From CAYREX01 sp964423505 (GTDB lineage: Bacteria > Fermentibacterota > Fermentibacteria > Fermentibacterales > JCC-6), in NCBI GenBank assembly GCA_964423505.1, contig CAYREX010000016.1:1-64000 (forward strand): DNA of 64,000 bases, given 5' to 3'. Shown here piece by piece: positions 9,111 to 15,841 of the stretch. Numbering within the stretch: position 1 is the stretch's first letter; each line of letters starts with the position of its first letter. The translations under genes and the position numbers were made by a program. The notes below the pieces were generated by a model that was given only the letters and a program-made list of their open reading frames with translations, made no database searches and was not told the DNA's origin.

Positions 9111-9264
9111 TGTGTACCCGATGGTCAGGGTAATAGCTCTAACCTCTTCGAAACGCAGCCTACGGGTGGCATCGCTCAGCATCACGGACGACCGCTGCGA
9201 TCATAAACCGTCCGGTCTGACCCGACCAGCCCTTCGTCATGGCCGGGAACCCGCAGGCACCAGA

Positions 9265-9292
9265 TTGACTTACCCGGTTGGTAGGATATATT
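9265..9292 (+). promoter_or_regulatory. Sigma-70-like promoter of the selenoprotein candidate
   Basis: TTGACT (9265-9270) and TATATT (9287-9292) with a 16-base spacer, on the strand of the gene starting at 9339. The leader would be about 40 bases. Confidence 0.6.
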
Positions 9293-9338
9293 CACAGCGC
9301 TTGCATGTACGTCCGTAACGGCACCTACTGGAGGAGAC

Positions 9339-10340
9339 ATGAGAAAAGCGATAATCATCGCCCTCATGGTCATAGCCGCTGCCGCGGGGAAGAGCGTGGT
9401 CCTGACGCTCGACGCCCCCGACACGAACATCAGCGGCCTGGCCTGGGGGGACGGAAAGCTATGGGCGGTGGACGAGGAGACCGACTTCGTCTACACCCTG
9501 AACCCGGACAACGGTGACGTCCTGGACAGCTTCTACGTCACCCACTCCAGCGCCTATCAGCCCACCGGCCTCGCCTACAGCGAGACCCACGACCTGGTCT
9601 GCGTCGGGCTCTGGAACAGCTACACTACCGGATACGTCTACAAGTACACCCCCGCGGGCTCCTTCCAGGGGTCCGTGGACATGTGCGGTGGTTGAGGCAA
9701 CCCTGTCTCGTCGGTGACGGGACTCAGCGCCTACGGCAACTACCTCTACCTGGGCTCGCAGGCCCAGAACCGCACATACAGGTACGTGCTCCCCGGCATA
9801 GCCGGCCGGGTCACCAGCAACCCCTACACCGGCTACAGCCAGACACGCGACATCGCCTGGACGCCCGACAGCCACGTCTGGGTCGCCTCCGACTGGACCA
9901 GCGTCCCGCTGCGGCTCTACAACTCCACCGGAAGCTGGGTCGACTACATCGACGCGACACTGGTCCCCGCGGCCACCGGCGTCACTATCGACCCGGACGG
10001 TTACCTCTGGGTCAGCGACATGGTCAACGACAAGATCTACAAGCTCGACCTCACCGAGGGCGTCGAGGAAGGCGGCCACGGCATTGCCGGCACCACCCTC
10101 TCGGTCTCCTCCAACCCGTTCGTCGCCCGGACCGTGATAACCCCCGAGGGCTTCGGACAGGACACCAGGGTCGAGATACTGGACGCCAGCGGCAGGACGG
10201 TCGTCAGCGAGAGCTTCGACGGCGCCTTCACGTGGGACGGCAGCTCCTCCTCCGGCTCACCGGTCCCCACCGGCTCCTACCACGTCATCGTACTTGACGG
10301 CGCAGGCAACAGCGCCGTGACATCGCTGGTCAGGATCTAG
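9339..10340 (+). CDS. Candidate selenoprotein: exported beta-propeller with in-frame TGA in a CxxU motif
   Basis: Read through one TGA at 9693-9695, this is a 333-residue protein. It has a signal peptide (to about residue 22), an NHL/Vgb-like beta-propeller with repeated TGLAYSE, TGLSAYG and LWVSD blade motifs (about 25-245), and a C-terminal FlgD/Ig-like domain (about 250-333) as in proteins secreted by FCB bacteria. The TGA is codon 119, in the motif Met-Cys-Gly-Gly-TGA-Gly-Asn-Pro, so it would make Cys116-x-x-Sec119. Frame and homology continue beyond it; the paralogue at 19250-20020 has TGA at the same site. GGAGGAG lies 2 nt before the ATG at 9339. A hairpin follows the TGA directly. Sec is inferred; a redox role would follow from CxxU. 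The alternative is two broken halves. Confidence 0.8.
9693..9724 (+). promoter_or_regulatory. SECIS-like hairpin directly after the in-frame TGA
   Basis: After the TGA (9693-9695) and six linker bases, CCTGTC (9702-9707) pairs with GACGGG (9716-9721), with one U-G pair or alternatively a bulged U. The eight-base loop TCGTCGGT carries GGU about 18 bases after the TGA. Bacterial SECIS elements are hairpins at this place with G or GGU in the apical loop and often a bulged U in the 5' stem. No folding energy was computed. Confidence 0.6.
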
Positions 10341-10341
10341 G

Positions 10342-10391
10342 GAGAAGGCCGCTCGACATGGGCCCCGGGCATCGTCCCGGGGCCCCTTCTC
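10342..10391 (+). terminator. Rho-independent-type terminator
   Basis: A perfect 10-base stem GGGCCCCGGG / CCCGGGGCCC (10360-10369 and 10376-10385) with a six-base loop, flanked by outer complementary GAGAAGG / CCTTCTC. It follows the stop at 10340 and a T-rich tail (CTTCTCATT) follows it. Confidence 0.75.
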
Positions 10392-10392
10392 A

Positions 10393-10422
10393 TTGACGTG
10401 TTCCGACATTGCTGCATATACA
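10393..10422 (+). promoter_or_regulatory. Sigma-70-like promoter of the FG-GAP gene
   Basis: TTGACG (10393-10398) and TATACA (10417-10422) with an 18-base spacer, directly after the terminator and about 38 bases before the ATG at 10460. Confidence 0.5.
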
Positions 10423-10459
10423 CCTTGGATGCACAGGATTCCATTCCGGGGGGTGTGTT

Positions 10460-12247
10460 ATGCGGATTGCTCTTCTTGTCTCACTGGCACTTCTGGTCGG
10501 CAGCGCCTACGCAGTCTCGGAGACACAGACCGACTGGTCCGGCGGTGGCTCAGTCCCGGGTCCAGTGGGCTCATGGGACGATACCTTCGAGCTGGCCCAG
10601 AGCATCGACCACGACAGCGACCCGGGCTGCATCAGGCTGGACCTCCCCTACGGGCTCACGACCATCGACGACTTCGACAGCCCCAGCGGCATAGTGGCCG
10701 CCGATTTCGACCTCGACGGCGACATCGACGTAGCCACCGCAGGGCTGGACGGGATATCCTGGTGGTCCAACGACGGCACCGGCGGCTCATGGACCGAGCA
10801 CTCCGTCACCACCTCCTCCCTCTCCCGGACATGGATGTGGGCGGCGGACATCGACCGGGACGGAGACCAGGACCTGGTCACCTCCGTACAGGGCAGCCGG
10901 CTCTCCTGGTGGTGCAACCCGCTGCCCGGCTCGAGCTGGTCCGAGCGCCCGATAACCTACTCGGACGTGCGGGGCTGCTCAGTGGCCGACTTCGACGGTG
11001 ACGGCTGGACCGATGTCCTGGTGACGGTCTACGACTCCGGCGACGTGGTCTGGTGGCGGAACCGCTTCCCCACCACCTGGACACCCACGTACATCGACGG
11101 CAGCTTCGGCGGAGCCTACTCCTGCACAGCCGGCGACTTCGACGGAGACGGTACCATGGATGCAGCTGCCGGCTCCTGGACCTCCGGTGAGGTGGCGGTC
11201 TACTACGCCGTGGGCGACGGCTGGATGAAGACCCGGGTAGAGGAGGACTTCGGCAACCCGATATGGCTCGCCACCGCTGACATGAACGGCGACGGCGCCC
11301 TGGACATGATCGGTACGGACTACGGCCAGGACCATCTCTTCTGGTGGCAGAACAACGGCGTGGCGATATGGCAGCGGCACAACGTCGCATCCGACCTGCA
11401 GGATCCCTCGTACGTGGGCGCGGCGGACCTGAGCGGCGACGGCAGGCCGGACCTTCTGCACGCCTCCTACAGGAGCGGCTCCAGCTCCATCCGGTGGTAC
11501 GAGAGCATGGACCAGCAGGGCACCAGCTGGATCACGAGAGACTTCTTCAGCGCGGGCAGGACCTTCCAGGCCTGCGCCGCGGACCTCACCGGCGACGGTC
11601 TCCCCGAGCTGGCCTGCGGCTCCTACGCCGGCAACGACGTGCGCACCTGGCGCATAGCCGGCTACGAGACCCCCGGATACCTCGTCTCCTCGATACTGGA
11701 TACCGGGGCCACGACCCTCTCATGGGACTTCATCCACTTCGACTCGGAGCAGCCCGCCGGCACGAACGTAGCAGTACGGGTACGGGGCTCCCACAATCCG
11801 GGAACCATGGGCGACTGGTCCTCCTACATCTACGAGCCCGGCTCGCTCCAGGGCATACTGGAGAGCACCGACCGATACGTGCAGTACCGGGTCGACCTGA
11901 CCACCGGCAACCTCCGAAGGACGCCCACCCTGAACGACATCACCCTCGTATGGGGCGTCACCGGCGTATCCGAGTCGGCGAGCGGCCTGCACTCCACACC
12001 GGGACTCTCGGTCATCTCGGAGAGCCCCTGCGCCGAGCCGACCCTTGCCTACACCGTGGCGAGCGCCGGCAGGGTCAGCATCTCGGTCTACGACGTCTCC
12101 GGCAGGTGCGTCACCATCCCGGTGGACCGGGAGGTCTCCCCGGGCACATACACCGTCACGACAGACGGACTGCCCTCTGGAGCCTACATAGTGCGAATGG
12201 AGTCCTCCGACGGCAGCTTCACAGCCGGGAGCGTGGTCACCAGGTAG
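10460..12247 (+). CDS. Secreted FG-GAP/VCBS-repeat protein with C-terminal sorting-type domain
   Basis: Protein of 595 residues with a signal peptide (MRIALLVSLALLVGSAYA). The body has at least seven FG-GAP/VCBS repeats recognisable by calcium-binding cores such as DFDLDGDIDVAT, DIDRDGDQDLVT, DFDGDGWTDVLV, DMNGDGALDMIG and DLTGDGLPELAC, a large beta-propeller. A sheet-rich region follows (about 430-510), then an Ig-like tail of about 80 residues (VSISVYDVSGRCV ... SGAYIVRMESSDGSF) of the FlgD or type-A sorting-domain kind. It is likely exposed on, or released from, the cell surface. No substrate can be predicted. GGGGGG precedes the ATG at 10460. Confidence 0.85.
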   Translation: MRIALLVSLALLVGSAYAVSETQTDWSGGGSVPGPVGSWDDTFELAQSIDHDSDPGCIRLDLPYGLTTIDDFDSPSGIVAADFDLDGDIDVATAGLDGISWWSNDGTGGSWTEHSVTTSSLSRTWMWAADIDRDGDQDLVTSVQGSRLSWWCNPLPGSSWSERPITYSDVRGCSVADFDGDGWTDVLVTVYDSGDVVWWRNRFPTTWTPTYIDGSFGGAYSCTAGDFDGDGTMDAAAGSWTSGEVAVYYAVGDGWMKTRVEEDFGNPIWLATADMNGDGALDMIGTDYGQDHLFWWQNNGVAIWQRHNVASDLQDPSYVGAADLSGDGRPDLLHASYRSGSSSIRWYESMDQQGTSWITRDFFSAGRTFQACAADLTGDGLPELACGSYAGNDVRTWRIAGYETPGYLVSSILDTGATTLSWDFIHFDSEQPAGTNVAVRVRGSHNPGTMGDWSSYIYEPGSLQGILESTDRYVQYRVDLTTGNLRRTPTLNDITLVWGVTGVSESASGLHSTPGLSVISESPCAEPTLAYTVASAGRVSISVYDVSGRCVTIPVDREVSPGTYTVTTDGLPSGAYIVRMESSDGSFTAGSVVTR

Positions 12248-12307
12248 GCCAGACCGACATGACCCGGGTCTTCCCGCAGCCACGCGGTACATCCGGGCCG
12301 GGCCCGA

Positions 12308-12337
12308 GGGGGCGGCGCGAGCCGTCCCCTCCTTCTT
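12308..12337 (+). terminator. Rho-independent-type terminator
   Basis: Nine-base stem GGGGGCGGC / GCCGTCCCC (one G-U pair) with a GCGA tetraloop, followed by TCCTTCTT. It ends the FG-GAP transcript and lies just before the tRNA. Confidence 0.7.
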
Positions 12338-12385
12338 GACGCAAGAGCCTCCTCAGCCGTATTATGCCGCCCTGCAAAGATCGGC

Positions 12386-12461
12386 GCCTCGATAGCTCAG
12401 TTGGTAGAGCGGGTGGCTGTTAACCACTAGGTCCGAGGTTCGAGTCCTCGTCGAGGCGCCA
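12386..12461 (+). tRNA. tRNA-Asn (GTT)
   Basis: Full 76-base cloverleaf: acceptor GCCTCGA / TCGAGGC, a D-arm with AGTTGGTAGA, anticodon stem GGTGG / CCACT around CTGTTAA (anticodon GTT, Asn), T-stem CGAGG / CCTCG with TTCGAGT, discriminator G and an encoded CCA end. Confidence 0.97.
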
Positions 12462-12615
12462 GGTCCGATCCCGGTCGGTAGAAGACCCTCCTGTTCCCCG
12501 GGACTGCCGTTTGACCGGAGCGTCCGGAGGGAAGCACTGAGTCAGCGGGGTGCACTTGTACCGCTCCTTGGGGAACCGTATCTTCTCTTCGGATCCGCTC
12601 TCCGGAGGTTACCGC

Positions 12616-13206
12616 ATGCTTATCCTGCTCCTTCTCGTTCTGTTGCTCGCGCAGGTCTCTCCCGCCGACGAGACCTGGTACTTCCCCTTCACTGAGCTCG
12701 GTGCGGAATGGACTGCGGAGGGCGGCTGGACGATCGACCCGACCGGCGGGCATTACGGCTACGACAGGGAGCCCGGGGGGACTGACTGGTCCTACTCCCG
12801 GATGTACAGCGGCTACATGGAGCTCCCGGGGAGCTTCGACTCGCTGACCATCGACTGGGTCAACGGCTACTACTACTACGGCTACGCCATGGACGGCGGG
12901 TCGGAGGTATCGATGCAGATCGAAGCCGATACCGGTATGGACCCGATTGCGCTTTTCAGCCTCCAGGACGGCGTCAACTGCTGGAACTACCAGTCCTATA
13001 CCGGCTCCGACACATCATCCATCGCGGAGGGGATGAGCATCCTCCCCGGGGACAGCCTGCAGCTGACGTTCACCGGGGGCACGAACTCCTACGGCTACAT
13101 CCACTACGTCGACCTGGACTGGAGCGTCTGGGACCTTGCGATTACCGGCCACGACGGAACAGCCGTACAGAGAGAGACCTGGGCCGGTATAAAGGCATCC
13201 TTCTAG
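12616..13206 (+). CDS. Secreted protein of unknown function ending in a TWxxIK tail
   Basis: Protein of 196 residues. Signal peptide to about residue 17 (ending VSPADE), then a Tyr/Gly/Asp-rich, sheet-forming domain that resembles a jelly roll (repeated GYYYYGY, GYIHYVD). I do not recognise a family. The last residues, RETWAGIKASF, closely match the end of the convergent gene at 13288-14103 (QDTWGAIKSAGY), which suggests a shared sorting or anchoring tail. GGAGG lies 8 nt before the ATG at 12616. Confidence 0.7.
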   Translation: MLILLLLVLLLAQVSPADETWYFPFTELGAEWTAEGGWTIDPTGGHYGYDREPGGTDWSYSRMYSGYMELPGSFDSLTIDWVNGYYYYGYAMDGGSEVSMQIEADTGMDPIALFSLQDGVNCWNYQSYTGSDTSSIAEGMSILPGDSLQLTFTGGTNSYGYIHYVDLDWSVWDLAITGHDGTAVQRETWAGIKASF

Positions 13207-13287
13207 TCCTGCAAAACCCCGCCTCTCATCCGGGCAGCGGCTGAATCCCTTACGTCTCCGCAGCAGGACCGGTTCCGACCGGGTTCC

Positions 13288-14103
13288 TCAGTAACCGGCC
13301 GACTTTATCGCTCCCCAGGTGTCCTGCTCGAGCGCTACGCCGTGCCCGGCGAGCCAGTGGAAGAGGTTGAGGGAGAAGGCGATGTTGTCGGCGATCGAGT
13401 AGTAGCTGCTGTCGAAGATGTTCATGTCGCTGAGCACCACTACCCTCGGCGATGTCTCGACGAGACCTATCATCACGTCGGAGTAGTTCGGCGACCATGC
13501 GGCCTCCGATGCCGGCGGCGAGGCGGAGACCGCACCGGCGTACCTGTAGTAGATGGTCCCGATGCCGTCGAATATCGCGTGCGATATGAAGTCGGTGAAG
13601 TAGATGTCCGAGGGCTCTCCCGTGCTCACGCCGCAAGTCACGCCGAACACCGTGCTGACCGGATTGATGTTCCCGTTGGGGCAGCCGGGGTTGTCCCCCA
13701 TCACTAGAAGGCCGCCGCCGGCGTTCACGAAGTTCTCGATGGCCGTCACCTCTGCGCCCGTGTAGGTCGAGTTCCACGAGGAGCCGACCGCGATGACTAT
13801 CATCTCGTAGGGCGTCAGGTCGATGTTGTTCACGCCCAGGTCGGTGGTTTCCATGTCGAAGCCCTCGCCGGCCAGCTGGGCCGTGAGGTCGGCGTATTTG
13901 CCGGACGGCTCGTAGGTGAGATAGACGCCGTGGGTAAGGTCCCAGAGTATCTGGTCGTTTCGGCCGCCCCGCGGCAGCGGCTCATGGCCGGCAGCAACCG
14001 TCGGGAGGTCGGTGGCGATATCGATGTCCGACCCGTGGACGGATGTGGCCATGGCCAGCCCGGAGAGCAGCGCGATCGGAAGGACGATGCAGGATAGTCT
14101 CAT
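13288..14103 (-). CDS. Secreted glutamine-amidotransferase-like (DUF4350-type) protein with TWxxIK tail
   Basis: Protein of 271 residues with a signal peptide (MRLSCIVLPIALLSGLAMA). Residues about 60-250 look like a class I glutamine-amidotransferase-like Rossmann fold without a clear catalytic triad: LTAQLAGEGFDMETTDLG, YEMIVIAVGSS, IENFVNAGGGLLVMGDNPG, and late VVVLSDMNIFD. Such domains (DUF4350, ThuA-like) often bind rather than cut. The C-terminus DTWGAIKSAGY matches the tail of the gene at 12616-13206. GGAGGGG precedes the ATG at 14103. Convergent with that gene, so its partner in secretion rather than its operon mate. Confidence 0.7.
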   Translation of the reverse strand: MRLSCIVLPIALLSGLAMATSVHGSDIDIATDLPTVAAGHEPLPRGGRNDQILWDLTHGVYLTYEPSGKYADLTAQLAGEGFDMETTDLGVNNIDLTPYEMIVIAVGSSWNSTYTGAEVTAIENFVNAGGGLLVMGDNPGCPNGNINPVSTVFGVTCGVSTGEPSDIYFTDFISHAIFDGIGTIYYRYAGAVSASPPASEAAWSPNYSDVMIGLVETSPRVVVLSDMNIFDSSYYSIADNIAFSLNLFHWLAGHGVALEQDTWGAIKSAGY

Positions 14104-14236
14104 GATTCCCCTCCAGTTCAAGGATTCTCTCGGAGTTCCTCCTTCAGCACCGGGCACGGTCTCCCGTGCAACCCCTGGATCATAGATAAACCGTGAGCCA
14201 CGCCGGGCCAAGTGCTTCAGGGAGTATGCCCTGCGC

Positions 14237-14926
14237 TCAGTCCCTGTAGAGCCCGGCCGCGTATATGCGGCCCTCGGGGTACTCCGGGCCGGTCCACTCT
14301 CCTCTCAGGACGACTACGACGCTGCCGTCCTCTCCAAGCAGCAGCTCCTCCGGTGACCACTGCCAGACCGGGTCCTCGCCGGCCGGGTCCCAGCAGCCCG
14401 CCGGAGACCAGGTGCCGCCGCCGGGATCGGTGGCAGTCAGGAGAGGGTCTACCGGGGGGAATCCGCGGAGTGGCGCGCCGCTCTGCGTGCGATTCAGCAG
14501 GGTCAGGCTCCAGTCACCTTCCGGCAGGGACCCCAGTCCCCCGGGGACCGTGAAGAGGTACCCACCATCCCCCAGCGACACAAGCGCAGGCGATACGATA
14601 TGGCCGGTGTCGAAGCCGAGCTGCGCGAGGAGCACGCCGTGCTCGATCATCATCATGCCGAGTACGTCTGTCGTGCCCAGCTGTCCGGAGCCGTCGCTGG
14701 AGTAGGCCTGGTAGACCGCCTCGCCGGTCATCAGGTCTATGATGCGGAGGTCGCACCATGCGCCCCCCTCCCCTGCACCGACGCCGTAGCCGTACTGGGC
14801 AACGGCCAGGCTGTCGCCTCCGGCGCTCAGCCCCTGCAGGTCCCAGCCGGCCTCGGCGCGGACGGCAGCGGCTGCCGCCGGCAGGAGGAGGCCCCCGGAG
14901 AGGAGCAGGGCTGCACGAGCAGTCAT
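14237..14926 (-). CDS. Secreted protein of unknown function
   Basis: Protein of 229 residues with a signal peptide (MTARAALLLSGGLLLPAAAAA). The mature part is a beta-rich domain with IIDLMTGEAVYQAYSSD and GGYLFTVPGG, perhaps propeller blades. No family recognised. It starts one base after the stop of the Cys-rich gene at 14928 in the same direction, so the two form an operon. Confidence 0.6.
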   Translation of the reverse strand: MTARAALLLSGGLLLPAAAAAVRAEAGWDLQGLSAGGDSLAVAQYGYGVGAGEGGAWCDLRIIDLMTGEAVYQAYSSDGSGQLGTTDVLGMMMIEHGVLLAQLGFDTGHIVSPALVSLGDGGYLFTVPGGLGSLPEGDWSLTLLNRTQSGAPLRGFPPVDPLLTATDPGGGTWSPAGCWDPAGEDPVWQWSPEELLLGEDGSVVVVLRGEWTGPEYPEGRIYAAGLYRD

Positions 14927-14927
14927 G

Positions 14928-15131
14928 TCAGGCCCGTCCTTCGCTCACAAGCCTCGCGAAGTGGTCGAAAGACCTGTCGTAGGTCCTCTCGGCGTCATCC
15001 GGGAAGCAGCAGGCGGGCAGCTGCCTCATTCGCAGGTGGTAGGCCAGGCAGTCGCAGCAGATGCCCTTCCTGGGGCATCCCCGGTAGGTGCAGTTGCATA
15101 CCTCCAGGTTGCGGTCTTCCTTGCATTCCAT
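14928..15131 (-). CDS. DUF6485-like cysteine-rich small protein
   Basis: Protein of 67 residues with nine cysteines in the first 42 (CNC, a CPRKGICCDC cluster, then CC). The pattern, and the start MECKEDRNLEVCNC, match DUF6485, a family of unknown function. The Cys spacing suggests zinc or Fe-S binding in the cytoplasm, since there is no signal peptide. It precedes a secreted protein gene by one base; whether that link means anything is unclear. Confidence 0.75.
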   Translation of the reverse strand: MECKEDRNLEVCNCTYRGCPRKGICCDCLAYHLRMRQLPACCFPDDAERTYDRSFDHFARLVSEGRA

Positions 15132-15217
15132 GCTCGCCTCCGAACTGCTGTTGGGTGCGTGGCAGTGACAACGCGGGAAAGCTAACAGGGACGAGGCGGC
15201 TTCGCCAGCAGAGCTCC

Positions 15218-15709
15218 TCAGGGTCTCTCGAACGAGTCGAGCAGGACCATGGCGTATCCGCCGTCCTCTACGCAGGCCGCCTCGGGCATAGCCCTGTCTA
15301 TGCAGAGGAGCAGGGCCCTGTCCTCAGTGCGGATGGTCATGCAGAGGAGGTCGACCCTGCGATCGGCTCCGGAAGCGTCGGAGACGGTCGTGGTGAGCGG
15401 GTGCAGCTCGTAGGAGAGCGATGGGGATGACGTGATGGTGAAGCTGACCTCGGGAGAGAGGAAGGGGGCCAGGTCCATCGGGACCTCTCCGGTATCCCGG
15501 CTCTCCGGGAAGCTGCCGTTCTCGTAGAGGTACCTGCGGCAGGCGCTCCTTATGAGGTCGGCATCGTTGGCGACCCTTGCGGCGATCGCCTCCCGGCGGA
15601 CCTCCATGAGCTCTGGGATGGCAAGAGCCGTAGCTGCGCCCAGCAGGCAGACGGCAACCACCAGTCCGAAGAGCGTGAACCCTCTCTTCCTCGATAGAAT
15701 CAGACGCAT
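15218..15709 (-). CDS. Type IV pilin/pseudopilin lacking Glu5
   Basis: Prepilin-like protein of 163 residues. The N-terminus MRLILSRKRG is a short basic leader, cut by prepilin peptidase after Gly, and the mature protein starts FTLFGLVVAVCLLGAAT, the usual hydrophobic stalk. Position 5 of the mature protein is Gly instead of the conserved Glu that supports assembly, as in minor pseudopilins. A small globular domain with four Cys follows. A sigma-54-type promoter lies 29 bases upstream. PilT is encoded at 54667-55779, far away. Likely a minor pilin or secretion pseudopilin. Confidence 0.8.
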   Translation of the reverse strand: MRLILSRKRGFTLFGLVVAVCLLGAATALAIPELMEVRREAIAARVANDADLIRSACRRYLYENGSFPESRDTGEVPMDLAPFLSPEVSFTITSSPSLSYELHPLTTTVSDASGADRRVDLLCMTIRTEDRALLLCIDRAMPEAACVEDGGYAMVLLDSFERP

Positions 15710-15737
15710 CCCCTGTCCAGACCCCTGCCATTAGAGA

Positions 15738-15753
15738 TGCAAGAATAATGCCA
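15738..15753 (-). promoter_or_regulatory. Sigma-54 (-24/-12) promoter of the pilin gene
   Basis: On the minus strand TGGCATTATTCTTGCA has GG and GC separated by exactly ten bases, close to the consensus TGGCAC-N5-TTGCA. It lies in an A+T-rich gap, and the predicted start of transcription is about 18 bases before the ATG. Pilin genes are commonly controlled by RpoN. Confidence 0.6.
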
Positions 15754-15841
15754 GTACAATTGTAGTATATGGATATCGTTAAAGGGATGCTATGGCCTTC
15801 ATCAACGTGCAGAAAGCGAAATGAGCTTATGGACGTGAGCT

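Larger units (their letters stand above)
8939..9338. other. 400-base intergenic region with promoter and short tandem repeat
   Basis: Lies between the leftward RRM gene and the rightward selenoprotein candidate. It holds a 10-base tandem repeat (9081-9110), a good sigma-70-like promoter for the rightward gene (9265-9292), and an A+T-rich patch near 9200. Short frames here have no ribosome site and no recognisable sequence. Confidence 0.5.

Noticed and set aside
9339..9695. Pseudogene broken by a nonsense mutation
   Set aside because: Two paralogues with the stop at the same codon, no other damage, good promoter and start, and homology continuing beyond the stop.
9693..9695. General reassignment of TGA to Gly or Trp in this organism
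   Set aside because: TGA is the usual stop for many genes here, including ATGA and GTGA overlaps, so a global reassignment is excluded.
9714..10340. Separate gene starting at GTG after the TGA
   Set aside because: No ribosome-binding site in front, it would start in mid-propeller without a signal peptide, and the paralogue shows the same arrangement. One gene with a recoded TGA is the better reading.
13207..13287. Terminator between the two convergent TWxxIK genes
   Set aside because: Only weak CCGG pairings and no T-run on either strand.
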